Shown: piece after piece, positions 43,936 to 53,535 of the stretch
Layout: each line of letters opens with the position of its first letter
How positions within the stretch are numbered: the stretch's first letter is position 1
NCBI GenBank assembly: GCA_015660915.1
Contig: JACTTZ010000004.1
Coordinates: 144,768 to 208,767, forward strand
Direction of reading: 5' to 3'
Length of the DNA stretch: 64,000 bases
DNA from: Methanomicrobia archaeon
GTDB lineage: Archaea > Halobacteriota > Bog-38 > Methanoflorentales > Methanoflorentaceae
Program-made: the position numbers and the translations under genes
Notes under the pieces: model-generated
Database searches by the model: none
The model's input: only the letters and a program-made list of their open reading frames with translations
What the model was told of the DNA's origin: nothing

Positions 43936-44424
43936 CTACCGCACAGGGGTTGGCGTTGCGGTGGGGAACGGGGTTGACGTTGCGGTGGGGAACGGGGTAG
44001 CGGTGGGGAACGGGGTCGGCGTTGCGGTGGGGAACGGGGTCGGCGTTGCGGTGGGGAACGGGGTTGGCGTTGCGGTGGGCGTCGGCGTTGGCGTCGGAGT
44101 CGCCGAAGAGACCACGATCTGCTGGCTTTGCGGTCGTTGAGTAAGTGAAACGACTGCAATTGCGGCTATAACAATGAGCACAAGCGCGATTACTCCTATA
44201 ATGATAGCTCTTCTCCCCGTGAGGGCACCGCTTAGTCGCTCGAGTAATATCGGATTTTCGTCCTCGTGCGCAGGTTCGTACGGTGGCGCGTGCGCAGGTT
44301 CGTACGGTGGCGCGTGCGCAGGAGCGATACGATCAGTGACTGGCTCTCCGCACATTGGACAGTATCGGAAATCTCCTGGAAGAATCAGCTTACAAGATGT
44401 GCACAATGTCTTTTTTGCTTCCAT
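43936..44424 (-). CDS. Zinc-ribbon membrane protein with a Thr-Pro repeat tail
   Basis: 162 residues. N-terminal zinc ribbon (LCTSCKLILPGDFRYCPMCG), a duplicated AHAPPYEP linker, one transmembrane helix (IIIGVIALVLIVIAAIAVVS) and an extracellular tail of PTPFPTAT repeats. This is a tail-anchored or single-pass protein with a cytoplasmic zinc ribbon; the tail may be a glycosylated spacer. ATG 44424. Function unknown. Confidence 0.82.
   Translation of the reverse strand: MEAKKTLCTSCKLILPGDFRYCPMCGEPVTDRIAPAHAPPYEPAHAPPYEPAHEDENPILLERLSGALTGRRAIIIGVIALVLIVIAAIAVVSLTQRPQSQQIVVSSATPTPTPTPTATPTPFPTATPTPFPTATPTPFPTATPFPTATSTPFPTATPTPVR
43945..44095 (-). repeat. Pro/Thr-coding minisatellite, about 24-bp units
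   Basis: GC-rich tandem units with the core GGTTGCGGTGGGGAACGGG in various lengths encode the PFPTATPT tail of the zinc-ribbon protein. Likely length-variable between strains. Confidence 0.85.
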
Positions 44425-44735
44425 CCCGTTCGCCTCGGATCGTTACGCCGTACTCTTTACGTTCTGCGGTCTATATGCAGTCAGCAAGTACACGTTTTAA
44501 ACTTGCCGGTCGCAGTTAACCCCTTAGTTGAAGCCAGACCACGCTTAGGCACAATGACAACGCAAGGTCCTATACCAACTGTCTCACCGCTGTAATGCGA
44601 CCGAGAGCCTGGTCTGTATCATTTGTGGCACCCTTCACAAATGCAACGCCTTCAGTCACCAAATTAGGGGTCTCTATGTGGCTTACCGCCGATTATTAGT
44701 AGATGCTTTCTGCAATTCTTGAACGAGAAAGCGAC

Positions 44736-45491
44736 ATGAGCAAGACTGAGTACTATCGCAAGATACTGCGAACGTTAGCCGATTGGGACAGCTTCTTGCT
44801 GAAGGAGTCAGGATTACCAGGCCCACGAGCAAATCTTGAGCTCGTCAACGTGGTTGCTGACGAAGGCACTGAAGCCCAGTTCAAACACTTTTTGACGTTC
44901 GATGAAAGGAGCGCGCCGCGCAATTCACAGCTCGAGTTTCTGGCTGTATGCGGCGTCGTGGGTATGGGACAACTCCTCGTGCAGGGCAATTCTGGCGCCC
45001 TTGAAATACTCCGAGCATCTGCTTCTGACTCACGCTGGCGAGTACGCGAAGGTGTAGCAATGGCTCTCCAACGCCTCGGCGAAGCAGACATGGAGAGACT
45101 TCTGAGCGAGATGGCCAAGTGGAGCCGGGGCAACTTCCTTGAGATGCGAGCCGCTGCTGCTTCTTTGTGCGAACCTAAGCTGCTTAAGCGAAAAGAACAT
45201 TCGAAAGAGACGCTCCTCATTCTAGATCGGATCACAACGTCGATTTCAAGCGCGAAACATCGCAATAATGACGCGTTCAAAGCCCTAAGAAATGGCTTGG
45301 GATATTGCTGGAGTGTGGCGGTTGCTGCTAATCCGGAAGTTGGGATGTCTATGATGGAACACTGGTTTTCGACTCAAGACAAGGACATACGTTGGATAAT
45401 GAGAGAGAATCTCAAAAAGAAACGGCTCGAGCGAGTGGACGTAGCTTGGGTACATGATTGGCAACTGCGGCTCGCGCGCAACGAATTTTGA
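44736..45491 (+). CDS. HEAT-repeat protein (DNA-alkylation-repair-like helical fold)
   Basis: 251 residues: MSKTEYYRKILRTLADWDSF then LLKESGLPGPRANLELVNVV, HEAT-like helices (ASDSRWRVREGVAMALQRLG, NFLEMRAAAASL) and SMMEHWFSTQDKDIRWIMRE. The family is annotated as HEAT-repeat proteins in bacteria and archaea; no AlkD catalytic residues can be assigned. ATG 44736 preferred to 44703 as the conserved part begins there. Confidence 0.8.
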   Translation: MSKTEYYRKILRTLADWDSFLLKESGLPGPRANLELVNVVADEGTEAQFKHFLTFDERSAPRNSQLEFLAVCGVVGMGQLLVQGNSGALEILRASASDSRWRVREGVAMALQRLGEADMERLLSEMAKWSRGNFLEMRAAAASLCEPKLLKRKEHSKETLLILDRITTSISSAKHRNNDAFKALRNGLGYCWSVAVAANPEVGMSMMEHWFSTQDKDIRWIMRENLKKKRLERVDVAWVHDWQLRLARNEF

Positions 45492-45737
45492 ACGGTGCGA
45501 GCTAGACAGCCTCTTTTTTTTGAATACTATGAAGCTTAAAGTGCTGGGCCGCCTCGCGCTTTTCGCTATTGAAAAACTACGTCATCCCCCTGAATCAGCA
45601 CACAGTTACGTAGCTCTTAAAGCCAAGCGCACGTGTCTTTAGAAGCTTTTCAAAAATCGAATGTTTCCTCAAATAAGTCGCAATTATTAGTTTTTTTCTA
45701 AATAAAAGTTAATTTTTGGGAATTCTTCCGAAAATCA

Positions 45738-45743
45738 TATAAA
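45738..45743 (+). promoter_or_regulatory. TATA box of the lrp-mgtE-nramp operon
   Basis: TATAAA in CATATAAATG, 30 bases before the ATG at 45771, which implies a nearly leaderless mRNA. Confidence 0.6.
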
Positions 45744-45770
45744 TGTAGAGTAATATACTCAGTTGTACCT

Positions 45771-46238
45771 ATGACGGAAGACATTGACTCTGAAATGGAT
45801 GAGACGGATTTAGCGATCCTTCGCTCCCTCATGAAGAATGCGCGGACCACGATATCGAAGATGTCACAGGAGATCGATGTGCCCGATGCGACCATCTCTC
45901 ACCGGCTGAAGCGGCTTGAACGAGCGGTGATTAAGGGGTATACGGTGATCCTCGACCCCGAAACGGTAGGCCTCGAAATGACCGCGATTATCATCATCCA
46001 GACAGAGACCGAAAAGCACGGCGCGGTGAAAATCGCGCTCTCGAAGCTCGAAGAAGTTTCGGAAGTGTACAGTGTGTCAGGGGAATATGATCTCCTGATA
46101 AAGCTCTGGGCTCACGACATGGAGGAGCTCAATCACGTCATAAACAGTAAGATACGCTCGGTTGACGGCGTCGATGATCTGACCGAGATGATCGTCATGG
46201 AGCGCGTGAAGGAGGAGATAGTCCCACTGATAGAGTAA
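45771..46238 (+). CDS. Lrp/AsnC-family transcriptional regulator
   Basis: 155 residues with an N-terminal HTH ([37 protein letters not shown]) and a RAM ligand domain ([20 protein letters not shown]). First gene of an operon: the PRC/MgtE-N protein starts 14 bp after its stop and the NRAMP transporter follows. It likely senses an amino acid or another effector and controls the metal transporter genes behind it. Confidence 0.92.
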   Translation: MTEDIDSEMDETDLAILRSLMKNARTTISKMSQEIDVPDATISHRLKRLERAVIKGYTVILDPETVGLEMTAIIIIQTETEKHGAVKIALSKLEEVSEVYSVSGEYDLLIKLWAHDMEELNHVINSKIRSVDGVDDLTEMIVMERVKEEIVPLIE

Positions 46239-46252
46239 CGGAGGAGAGATCG

Positions 46253-47494
46253 ATGCCCTTTCTAAGCGAGATAATAAAAAAGCCGGTAGTTGACAACGCG
46301 GGAAAAACGGTCGGAAAACTTGTTGACGTTATCGTGTCAGCCGATCGCCCATATCCAAAGGTCAAGGCACTCAGCGTCCGTACGGCAAAAGGCACAACTA
46401 TAGTCGTCCCGTCGGAGCAAGTTGAACGCTTAGAAAAGAGCATGCGACTGAAAGTGGCGGCGAATGACGTCACCGCATACCAGAAACAGGAGCACGAGGT
46501 GCTTCTCGCTACTGATGTACTCGACCGACAGGTGGTTGACGTTGAGGGAAAGAAGCTGCGCCGCGTGAACGACCTACAGCTCGCCCCCACAAACGGTTCT
46601 TACCGCCTTATAGGCGTAGATATCGGCGTCACGGGGCTCTTGCGGCGGCTTGGAATCGAGCGAATGGCAGAGCGCGTAGGGATCCATCCAGAAGAGAACT
46701 ACATCGCTTGGACGGACGTCGACTCGATACGAAGCGACCCAATGAGCGTGAAGTTGACCGTTCCTAGATACAACATAACGAAGCTCCACCCCGCCGATAT
46801 CGCCGAGATCGTCGATCAGCTCAATCTCCAGGAGGGTTTAACGCTCATCAACTGTCTCGATGAAGAGGCAGCCGCCGACACGCTCGAAGAGACGAGCGAA
46901 GAGCGGCAAGTTTCGCTCATAGAAGGGATGGACGCAGAGCGCGCCGCTGACATTTTAGAAGAGATGTCGCCAGACGATGCAGCAGACCTCCTTGGCGATC
47001 TTTCTGCTGATCGCGCTGAGGCCATCTTGGACCTTATGGAGCCGGACGAATCGGAGGACATCAAAGAGCTCCTCGAGTATCCAGAGGACACGGCAGGCGG
47101 CATAATGACAAATGAATTTATCGCGGTGAACAAAGAGCAGACCGTCGAGCAGGCACTTGGAGAGGTCCGAAAAGCCGCAAAATCGGTGGAATCAATCTAT
47201 TATATCTACGTCACGTCGAACGGCAACGATCTCGTCGGCGTCACCTCGCTTCGCGAGATCCTGACGGCACCCCTTGACACGAAGCTCGCCGCGCTCATGC
47301 ATACCGATCTTATTACTGCAGACGTCAGAGAGGACCAACACGAGGTCGCCCGAAAAATTGCGAAGTACAACTTACTTGCGCTCCCTGTCGTCGAAAAGGA
47401 GACCAAGCTTAAAGGCATCGTCACTGTGGACGATGCGATTGACATTGTTTTGCCCACTGCGTGGAAGAAAAAGGTGCCCAAGATGTTTGGCTGA
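46253..47494 (+). CDS. PRC-barrel + MgtE N-domain + CBS regulatory protein
   Basis: 413 residues without transmembrane helices: two PRC-barrel-like modules (about 1-75 and 85-170), an MgtE N-terminal superhelical domain (LHPADIAEIVDQLN, EGMDAERAADILEEMSPDDA, DLLGDLSADRAEAILDLM) and paired CBS domains (MTNEFIAVNKEQTVEQAL, KGIVTVDDAIDIVLP). In MgtE these N and CBS domains sense Mg2+ and gate the channel; here the channel part is missing and an NRAMP-like transporter is encoded 16 bp downstream. A regulatory subunit of that transporter is likely. ATG 46253 follows GGAGGAGA. Confidence 0.9.
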   Translation: MPFLSEIIKKPVVDNAGKTVGKLVDVIVSADRPYPKVKALSVRTAKGTTIVVPSEQVERLEKSMRLKVAANDVTAYQKQEHEVLLATDVLDRQVVDVEGKKLRRVNDLQLAPTNGSYRLIGVDIGVTGLLRRLGIERMAERVGIHPEENYIAWTDVDSIRSDPMSVKLTVPRYNITKLHPADIAEIVDQLNLQEGLTLINCLDEEAAADTLEETSEERQVSLIEGMDAERAADILEEMSPDDAADLLGDLSADRAEAILDLMEPDESEDIKELLEYPEDTAGGIMTNEFIAVNKEQTVEQALGEVRKAAKSVESIYYIYVTSNGNDLVGVTSLREILTAPLDTKLAALMHTDLITADVREDQHEVARKIAKYNLLALPVVEKETKLKGIVTVDDAIDIVLPTAWKKKVPKMFG

Positions 47495-47510
47495 TTGATG
47501 GGGCCAACCC

Positions 47511-48767
47511 ATGGACTACGACATCTTCCTGCGGCACCTGAAAGGGCCCACGCTGACCAGAATTATCATATTTCTATCGATAATGGGTCCGGGCATTATC
47601 ACCGCAAGCGTCGACAATGATGCGGGCGGTATTACCACCTATTCGCTCGCTGGCTCCCAGTTTGGCTACTTGTTGCTGTGGACGTTCATCCCTATGACGA
47701 TAGCGCTCGCTGTCGTTCAAGAAATGGGCGTCCGGATGGGAGTCGTCTCAGGAAAAGGTCTAGCCGCCCTTATTCGGGAACGAGCAGGCGTGCGCATTAC
47801 TTTTTTCCTAATGATCGTGCTGCTTGCAACCAACTTCGGCAATACCCTTGCCGAGTTCTCAGGCATTGCAGTGAGCGCGGGGATCTTTGGCGTGCCTAGC
47901 TTGATCGCACTCCCATTAGCGGCTGCCTTCGTCTGGGGTCTCGTGATTAAGGGCAGCTATAAGAGCGTGGAAAAGGTGTTCTTGCTGGCGTCATTGCTCT
48001 ACGTCTCGTACATATTATCCGGGTACCTAGCGCATCCTGACTGGCATCAAGCCGCGCTGCGCTCCGCGTTGCCGCAGCTCAGCTTTAGCAAGGTATATAT
48101 AACCATGCTCGTCGGCCTGGTGGGGACGACGATCGCTCCCTGGATGCAGTTCTATATCCAGGCATCAATTGTCGAAAAAGGCGTTCCACTTAAAGATCTC
48201 ATCTATTCGCGAATCGATGCCATCAGTGGCGCGGCGGTAACCAATATCGTCGCTTTTTTCATTGTCATCGCATGCGCGGCAACGATCTACGTTAGTGGCA
48301 TCCAAGTGAGTAACGTAGCCGATATCTCCGCGGCCTTGCTGCCATTGGCAGGACAGTACGCGAGCGTCCTCTTTGCCTTTGGTTTTCTCAACGCTTCTTT
48401 GTTTGCTGCAAGCATTTTGCCTCTTTCGACGGCGTACGTCGTCAGCGAGGGATTGGGTCTCGAGGCGGGAGTCTCAAAGAGTTTCCGCGAAGCGCCCGTG
48501 TTTCACGGGCTGTACTTAGGGATTATCGTAGTCGGTGCCCTCGTGATAATGATCCCCAATGCCCCGTTGCTCTCAATACTGTACTTTTCTCAAGTCCTCA
48601 ACGGGATCCTTCTCCCACTCGTCCTGATATTTATGCTCGTTATCATCAACGACGAGCGGGTGATGGGCGACCACGTCAACTCACGCATCTACAACTACAT
48701 CACGTGGGCAACCGTCATCATCATGATTGGTTTAAGTGCGGGGCTCATCATCACCCTGTTCTCATAA
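47511..48767 (+). CDS. Divergent NRAMP-family divalent metal transporter
   Basis: 418 residues, about eleven helices in the NRAMP fold. The canonical metal-site motifs are changed: DPGN of helix 1 is DNDAGG (35-40) in ITASVDNDAGGITTYSLAGS, and the helix-6 Met-Pro-His is Ala209-Pro-Trp in GTTIAPWMQFYIQAS. Loss of the helix-6 Met is a feature of NRAMP-related magnesium transporters, whereas classical members keep it for Mn and Fe. With the MgtE-type sensor upstream this suggests Mg2+ (or Mn2+) uptake; the metal is not proven. Third gene of the Lrp operon. Confidence 0.9.
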   Translation: MDYDIFLRHLKGPTLTRIIIFLSIMGPGIITASVDNDAGGITTYSLAGSQFGYLLLWTFIPMTIALAVVQEMGVRMGVVSGKGLAALIRERAGVRITFFLMIVLLATNFGNTLAEFSGIAVSAGIFGVPSLIALPLAAAFVWGLVIKGSYKSVEKVFLLASLLYVSYILSGYLAHPDWHQAALRSALPQLSFSKVYITMLVGLVGTTIAPWMQFYIQASIVEKGVPLKDLIYSRIDAISGAAVTNIVAFFIVIACAATIYVSGIQVSNVADISAALLPLAGQYASVLFAFGFLNASLFAASILPLSTAYVVSEGLGLEAGVSKSFREAPVFHGLYLGIIVVGALVIMIPNAPLLSILYFSQVLNGILLPLVLIFMLVIINDERVMGDHVNSRIYNYITWATVIIMIGLSAGLIITLFS

Positions 48768-49267
48768 GCCGCATTCTGTCACCGAATGCTCCGCTAAAAA
48801 ACACGTTTGACTTGCTGTCAACCGCAGCTTAACTTAAAGCAAAAAAAGCGCTCAACGCTGAGCGACTGCAATGGCTATTGGCAACGCACCGAGCGATAAC
48901 TACCAGCGAAAAGTCCTTTTTTTGAAAGGGAGGGCTAATGGGGAGGACATAGAGGGACGCGGCCATTTAACCTTTGCCTTGTAGCTAGGGAGGTGAATCC
49001 AACAAAAAGTAGGCAGGCGTAAGGAAACTTGGCAATCGTGCAAGCACGCAAACAACGCCCTAACCGAGGTATCGCCCCATTAGCATTCCATATATTGTTC
49101 TCATATTTAATATAATTATCCAATAATATTTATCTGAAGATATTAAATGAGACTCTCATTCAGTGCGAAGCTGCTGCGCTTTCAAACTATGTATCTCAGC
49201 TTAGGAATGTGCGTCAACTAACCCCACAGAAATCGATTACGTTAGATGCTTCAGCTGTTTGAAATTG
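48768..49267. other. 500-bp intergenic region
   Basis: No supported gene. A GGGAGGTGA near 48988 is not followed by a usable ORF. AT-rich sequence at 49090-49150 may contain promoters. A 62-codon minus-strand frame has poor composition. Confidence 0.45.
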
Positions 49268-49534
49268 CTACTTTAGCAACGCTGATTTCTTCACGTACCT
49301 CTCTTCCCACGTCGCGTAGATGGGCTGCGTGCCGAAGCCGGCAACGTCTAACACGTATGCAACGTGGATCGTTGCCCCCGTCAGACGCGCGAGATAGGCA
49401 CATTCGTCAAAGACCGCATCCATCAGCGCTGTTCCATCGGTTCCCACTAAGATGTTGGTGTACTTCACGCGTTCATCATCAGCAAGCTTACCGTTTAAAC
49501 TCGCCAATCTAAGCTTTCTTTCGTCCGTGGTCAA
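49268..49534 (-). pseudogene. Truncated universal stress protein
   Basis: 88 codons: the N-terminal half of a UspA protein (VKYTNILVGTDGTALMDAVF, LTGATIHVAYVLDVAGF) closely matching the paralogue at 42744, then an early stop after ATWEERYVKKSALLK. The nucleotide-binding C-terminal half is absent. TTG at 49534 overlaps the stop of the upstream gene; GTG 49468 would be the ancestral start. Confidence 0.75.
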
Positions 49535-51213
49535 TGCCGCGGCGTGTGTGTTTGAGGGCTAGGCCTTGCGAAGAGCTCGAGCCCCTTTTGCGAGGCCAGC
49601 ACGGCTCTTAGCTGACGTCGGTGGGTCAAAACATATAGAGTGCTCCAAAAACGGTGTGGTAATGAGCTCGACCTTTCTCGTAACAGCCGCTGCAAACGCG
49701 CGTCGGTGATGTCCGTGATGGCAAACATCGTGTCTGTCGTATCTGCGTACTCCACCGACTCAGCGAATCCGCGACCGATATCGGCATCGTCGCTCCCGCG
49801 CACATAAACTGCGCCTTCGGAATATTGAGAGCCGTTAGCAAAGAAGTTCGTTTGACCGGAATCGACGATCGGGATCAACTTAAAGGTGCGAATATCTTCT
49901 GGCAAATTGTCGTCAAACGCAAATTCCCACTTGTTAGGATACCACGCGTGCGTCGCCGGATATAATGCTGGATTTGGCGACTGCTCTCCTCTGACCCATT
50001 CACTGATCGTCAGCGTTCCCCACGTGTTCAGCAGCTCTTTATGCTCGTTCATATATTTTCCCGACGTCTCAACCCGCATCGTTTCGGGCGGCGTCGGACC
50101 CGTCTGGAAGTAATAAGGGGCGTACGCACTGCGGTGCATAGCAAACATCGTTAGCTGGCGATCGTCCTCAAACTGTGCCATAAACCAATCCCAGCCAGGC
50201 GGGTCTGGTTTCTTAGTATTGTTTGCAGCGCGCAAAACGGCAGAGCGCGGATTACCGAACAAGAAGCCCCACTGATGATCAAACCAGAAAATCCCCTTCT
50301 CAAGCGAGATCGTCTTTGAGCCAAGACCTATCGCGCTGCCATTTGCTAACTTGATATTGGGAATAGAGTAATAGAGGGTGCCCATACCGTCTACACACGG
50401 CATGCAGCCGCCGTCACCTTGGAGCAAGTATTCCTTGCCTGTATCAAACGTGAGGTCAATTGAGAGTTCGATAGGCCTTTCGCCGCGCTTTTGCAAACCC
50501 CACGCTTGGATGGTGAGCGGCCAGAAGGACTCTGATCGTGTGCTCGCAATGCGATTCTTCCCTAACTCATAATGAAACGGATCAAGGCCGCTACGAATCA
50601 GGCCTGTGGTGCCTGCGATAACGATCGGATCTGCCTGGTAGTGCCGTCCGCCCGCTTCGCTTATGCCGAGTTGCAGCTCAATTACTTGATTCTCTACGTC
50701 GCTAAGACCGAGCTCCGCAGCCAGGCGTGGCGGCAGCAAGGCGACTCGGAAGAACATGCATTCCACTCCGTATTCGATGCCTGCCGCGTCCCAACAACTA
50801 CCGACGAAAAAATGCCAGCCGACAGACGTTCTGAGCTGTGGCAGGTGGTCGCGAGGGAATTGCAGATCCGCCGCTTTTGGTATGGGCTCAAACCCCTGAC
50901 TCAAATTCAAGCCGAGAAACTTGCTCGCGATTATGTACGCCTCGTGTGCCGTCAGCTGATTGCAGCAATCTTTCAGTTTTTTATAGCGGGACGCGTAGTT
51001 AGGGTTGTGAGATTGTGGGCGCGCGAGGAGCCAGTTTAAATAAGCGCGCATTCTGCTCCCAAAAGCCGCGCTGCTGTTTTTCTGTCCGTTCACATTCTCA
51101 ACGACGTGTGCTGGAATTCGGTTTTCGTCGTATGTGCTCATCCACAGCGCGTTTGCGATGTGTTCCTTCGTTTCATTATCAAGCGTGGTTTCGCCAAGTA
51201 GAGCCGTTTTCAT
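49531..51213 (-). CDS. CrtC/AttH-like lipocalin-fold protein
   Basis: 560 residues. The central and C-terminal parts show the two-lipocalin arrangement of the AttH/CrtC family (SESFWPLTIQAWGLQ, GTLYYSIPNIKLANG, WFDHQWGFLFGNP, GWDWFMAQFEDDRQLTMFAM, ATHAWYPNKWEFAF). Characterised relatives include carotenoid 1,2-hydratase and proteins of unknown role. About 100 N-terminal helical residues are extra. No signal peptide is visible. ATG 51213. Confidence 0.82.
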   Translation of the reverse strand: MKTALLGETTLDNETKEHIANALWMSTYDENRIPAHVVENVNGQKNSSAAFGSRMRAYLNWLLARPQSHNPNYASRYKKLKDCCNQLTAHEAYIIASKFLGLNLSQGFEPIPKAADLQFPRDHLPQLRTSVGWHFFVGSCWDAAGIEYGVECMFFRVALLPPRLAAELGLSDVENQVIELQLGISEAGGRHYQADPIVIAGTTGLIRSGLDPFHYELGKNRIASTRSESFWPLTIQAWGLQKRGERPIELSIDLTFDTGKEYLLQGDGGCMPCVDGMGTLYYSIPNIKLANGSAIGLGSKTISLEKGIFWFDHQWGFLFGNPRSAVLRAANNTKKPDPPGWDWFMAQFEDDRQLTMFAMHRSAYAPYYFQTGPTPPETMRVETSGKYMNEHKELLNTWGTLTISEWVRGEQSPNPALYPATHAWYPNKWEFAFDDNLPEDIRTFKLIPIVDSGQTNFFANGSQYSEGAVYVRGSDDADIGRGFAESVEYADTTDTMFAITDITDARLQRLLRERSSSLPHRFWSTLYVLTHRRQLRAVLASQKGLELFARPSPQTHTPRH

Positions 51214-51647
51214 AGACGTCTCCTCTTGCTTATTTAGGCGTTTCAGTCGGGCCAGACGCGAAAATCCGTTTTCGGCGTGCTTGAGCCGCGTTGACCTGGC
51301 ACTAGGCCTTCAACGGGCCGAGAGCGGTCTAATCATCTTGTCACTAACGCCACTCAGAGATTAAAGAGTTCCTATCTGGTGTTGCCTGCAACTATTTTAA
51401 CACCAGCGATGTGCCTCTGACTCCAACATTGATACTTGCAGCCTTCGGCTCCGACTCAGCCGCATCCCCAAGCCAAGAAAAAAGCATTTTTGCAAAAGAG
51501 AGTCACTTGAATTCGAGCGGCGGATCGCGTAGCAGATCCTTAACTGGGGGCTGCAAACCTCGATGCGACGGGCTCCGCCGAATACCTCAAGTAACACATC
51601 CGCGTATGATCCTCCAATCAGCTAAGCACGTGCGTGCGACCAAATAG
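51214..51647. other. Divergent intergenic region
   Basis: Separates the CrtC/AttH-like gene (minus) from the PP2C gene (plus). A TATAAA box at 51648-51653 closes its right end. No gene recognised. Confidence 0.45.
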
Positions 51648-51665
51648 TATAAAGGGGCGTCTAAC

Positions 51666-52382
51666 CTGAAATTCGCGGCACAGACAGACAAGGGACTCAG
51701 AAGAGAGAAGAATGAAGACGCGTTTTGCATAAACGAGCGGTTTGATCTAGCTGTGGTAGCTGACGGGGTCGGGGGCGCGCCGGCGGGCCACATAGCGAGT
51801 CATTTAGCCGTTGAACAGATCGAAGACTACGTAACAACGCGTGATCATAGTGCAGCTCCTTCTTCGACCCTCCACGACGCGGTGACGCTGGCCAACGATG
51901 CTATCAACAAGAGGGGGCGCCAAGACGGGTCGGCACGTGGGATGGCGACAACAGTCGTCGCGTGTCTCTTGACCAAGGAGCGCGTTTTCGTCGCCCACGC
52001 AGGAGATAGTCGCGCTTACCTTATCACCCCGACCGAAATCACGCGTCTGACCGAAGACCACTCCCTTGTAGCAGAGTTGCTCTCCTCGGGACGTATCACG
52101 CCTGAAGAGGCGCGCAACCATCCCTATCGGCACGTTATAACACGAGCGCTCGGGATTGCGGTCCGCACGCACGTCGAGCTCGGGTCTTATCCATGGACCC
52201 ACGGCCATCACCTGTTGCTCTGCACTGATGGGCTCACCGAGCCGATTGCCGACCAGACAATCTATACAGTGATTGTAAATGAAGCGGGGGACCTGCACCG
52301 CAAGTGTGCCCGACTCATTGCGCTTGCAAACGCGGAAGGCGGCTTGGATAACGTTACGGTCGTATTGGCACAGCACACGTGA
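51666..52382 (+). CDS. PP2C-family Ser/Thr protein phosphatase, probable CTG start
   Basis: Metal-dependent phosphatase of about 238 residues: FAAQTDKGLRREKNEDAFCI (motif 1 with RxxNED), VVADGVGGAPAGHIAS (motif 2), GMATTVVACLL, VAHAGDSRAYLI, LTEDHSLVAELL, LLCTDGLTEPI, EGGLDNVTVVL. All metal-binding Asp motifs are present. The essential N-terminal motif is only reached if translation starts upstream of GTG 51753, and the frame there has no ATG, GTG or TTG; CTG 51666 (Leu-Lys-Phe-Ala) matches the usual MKFAA-type start and has AAGGGG 8 bases before it. The start is thus non-canonical or mutated. No kinase partner is nearby. Confidence 0.85.
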   Translation: MKFAAQTDKGLRREKNEDAFCINERFDLAVVADGVGGAPAGHIASHLAVEQIEDYVTTRDHSAAPSSTLHDAVTLANDAINKRGRQDGSARGMATTVVACLLTKERVFVAHAGDSRAYLITPTEITRLTEDHSLVAELLSSGRITPEEARNHPYRHVITRALGIAVRTHVELGSYPWTHGHHLLLCTDGLTEPIADQTIYTVIVNEAGDLHRKCARLIALANAEGGLDNVTVVLAQHT

Positions 52383-52433
52383 CACGACAGAGAAACGACC
52401 AAAGAGATAATTCGGTGCTGCCTAATCGAAGCA

Positions 52434-53411
52434 ATGCAGCTGTGTGATCATATGCGAAAAAACGAAAAAACGCGCCTGATTCGAACCGTTGACCCCACTC
52501 TACCATATGACTTCGGGTTAAGCTCGCACATTCTCGCTGATGGCGACCCTCAAATCGCACGATATGATGGGAGCGAGTATCGACAAGTATTGCGAGTCGG
52601 CGGCAAACTGCTGCTCGCGAGCGTAGTCTCTACAGGATCGGTGGAGGCGCCACAACTGCGTGTAACATTCGCCAGTGATCGCGCGCTCACTAATAGCGAC
52701 CTCATCGCGGCGCACAGGATTATAAGTTCCGTTTTCAACGTCCAACTTGACGTCAGTCCGTTTTATGGGGCGATTCGTAACGATCCCATCGTGGTGGACC
52801 TCACTGGAAAGCTCAGAGGATTGAAAAACCCGGCAACTGCTACTATCTTTGAGGCGCTCTTCGACTCGATTGTCGAGCAACAGATCTCCCTCACCGTGGC
52901 GCACGTCCTGCAGCGTCGGGTGATAAAGACTTTTGGCGATGTGTTGCTTGTCAATGGCGACCAGTACTACGCGTTTCCAACGCCGGAGCAACTTGCTCTC
53001 GCGTCAGTAGAAAGCCTGCGACGCTGTGGACTGAGCCGAAGAAAAACGGAGTACATCACTGGAATTGCCCAACTTATCACCGCACGAAAGGTCGATTTGG
53101 AGGAGCTGCGACAGTACAGCGACGTGCAAGATATCCTGGAACACCTCTGCATGTTGCGCGGCGTAGGCGCGTGGACTGCTGAACTCACGGCAATACGCGG
53201 CCTCAACAGGTTCGACGTTATTCCGGCAGATGATCTCGGATTGCGAAGATGGATTGCCCACTACTATTGCAACGACAGACGAATCACCAGCGCAGAGGCC
53301 AGGGACATTGCAGAGCGTTGGGGTAAGTGGAGAGGCTTGGCCAGTTACTATGTGGTGGTCGCCGGACTCCTCAACATTGAAGCAAAGGCACAAGACCTGA
53401 CGCGATTATGA
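52434..53411 (+). CDS. AlkA-type DNA-3-methyladenine glycosylase (HhH-GPD)
   Basis: Base-excision repair enzyme removing alkylated purines. 325 residues: a TBP-like N-terminal domain, then the helical HhH-GPD domain with IFEALFDSIVEQQISLTVAH, GLSRRKTEYITGIAQLI, the hairpin LRGVGAWTAELTAIRGLNRF and catalytic Asp in VIPADDLGLRRWIAHYY. ATG 52434; ATG 52452 is also possible. It lies 50 bp after the PP2C gene. Confidence 0.9.
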   Translation: MQLCDHMRKNEKTRLIRTVDPTLPYDFGLSSHILADGDPQIARYDGSEYRQVLRVGGKLLLASVVSTGSVEAPQLRVTFASDRALTNSDLIAAHRIISSVFNVQLDVSPFYGAIRNDPIVVDLTGKLRGLKNPATATIFEALFDSIVEQQISLTVAHVLQRRVIKTFGDVLLVNGDQYYAFPTPEQLALASVESLRRCGLSRRKTEYITGIAQLITARKVDLEELRQYSDVQDILEHLCMLRGVGAWTAELTAIRGLNRFDVIPADDLGLRRWIAHYYCNDRRITSAEARDIAERWGKWRGLASYYVVVAGLLNIEAKAQDLTRL

Positions 53412-53535
53412 TCGGCTTATAACACACGTCGCATGGAAGCCGATCGGCCCCTAACTAGAGACTGTCAATCTGAGCCTTTAGGCACAAGATGAAGCAGACG
53501 CGGCCTTATCTAGGAAGACGTATTACCGTGATAAT

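Noticed and set aside
44703..45491. AlkD DNA glycosylase
   Set aside because: HEAT-like helices are present but the catalytic Trp/Asp/Arg set could not be identified.
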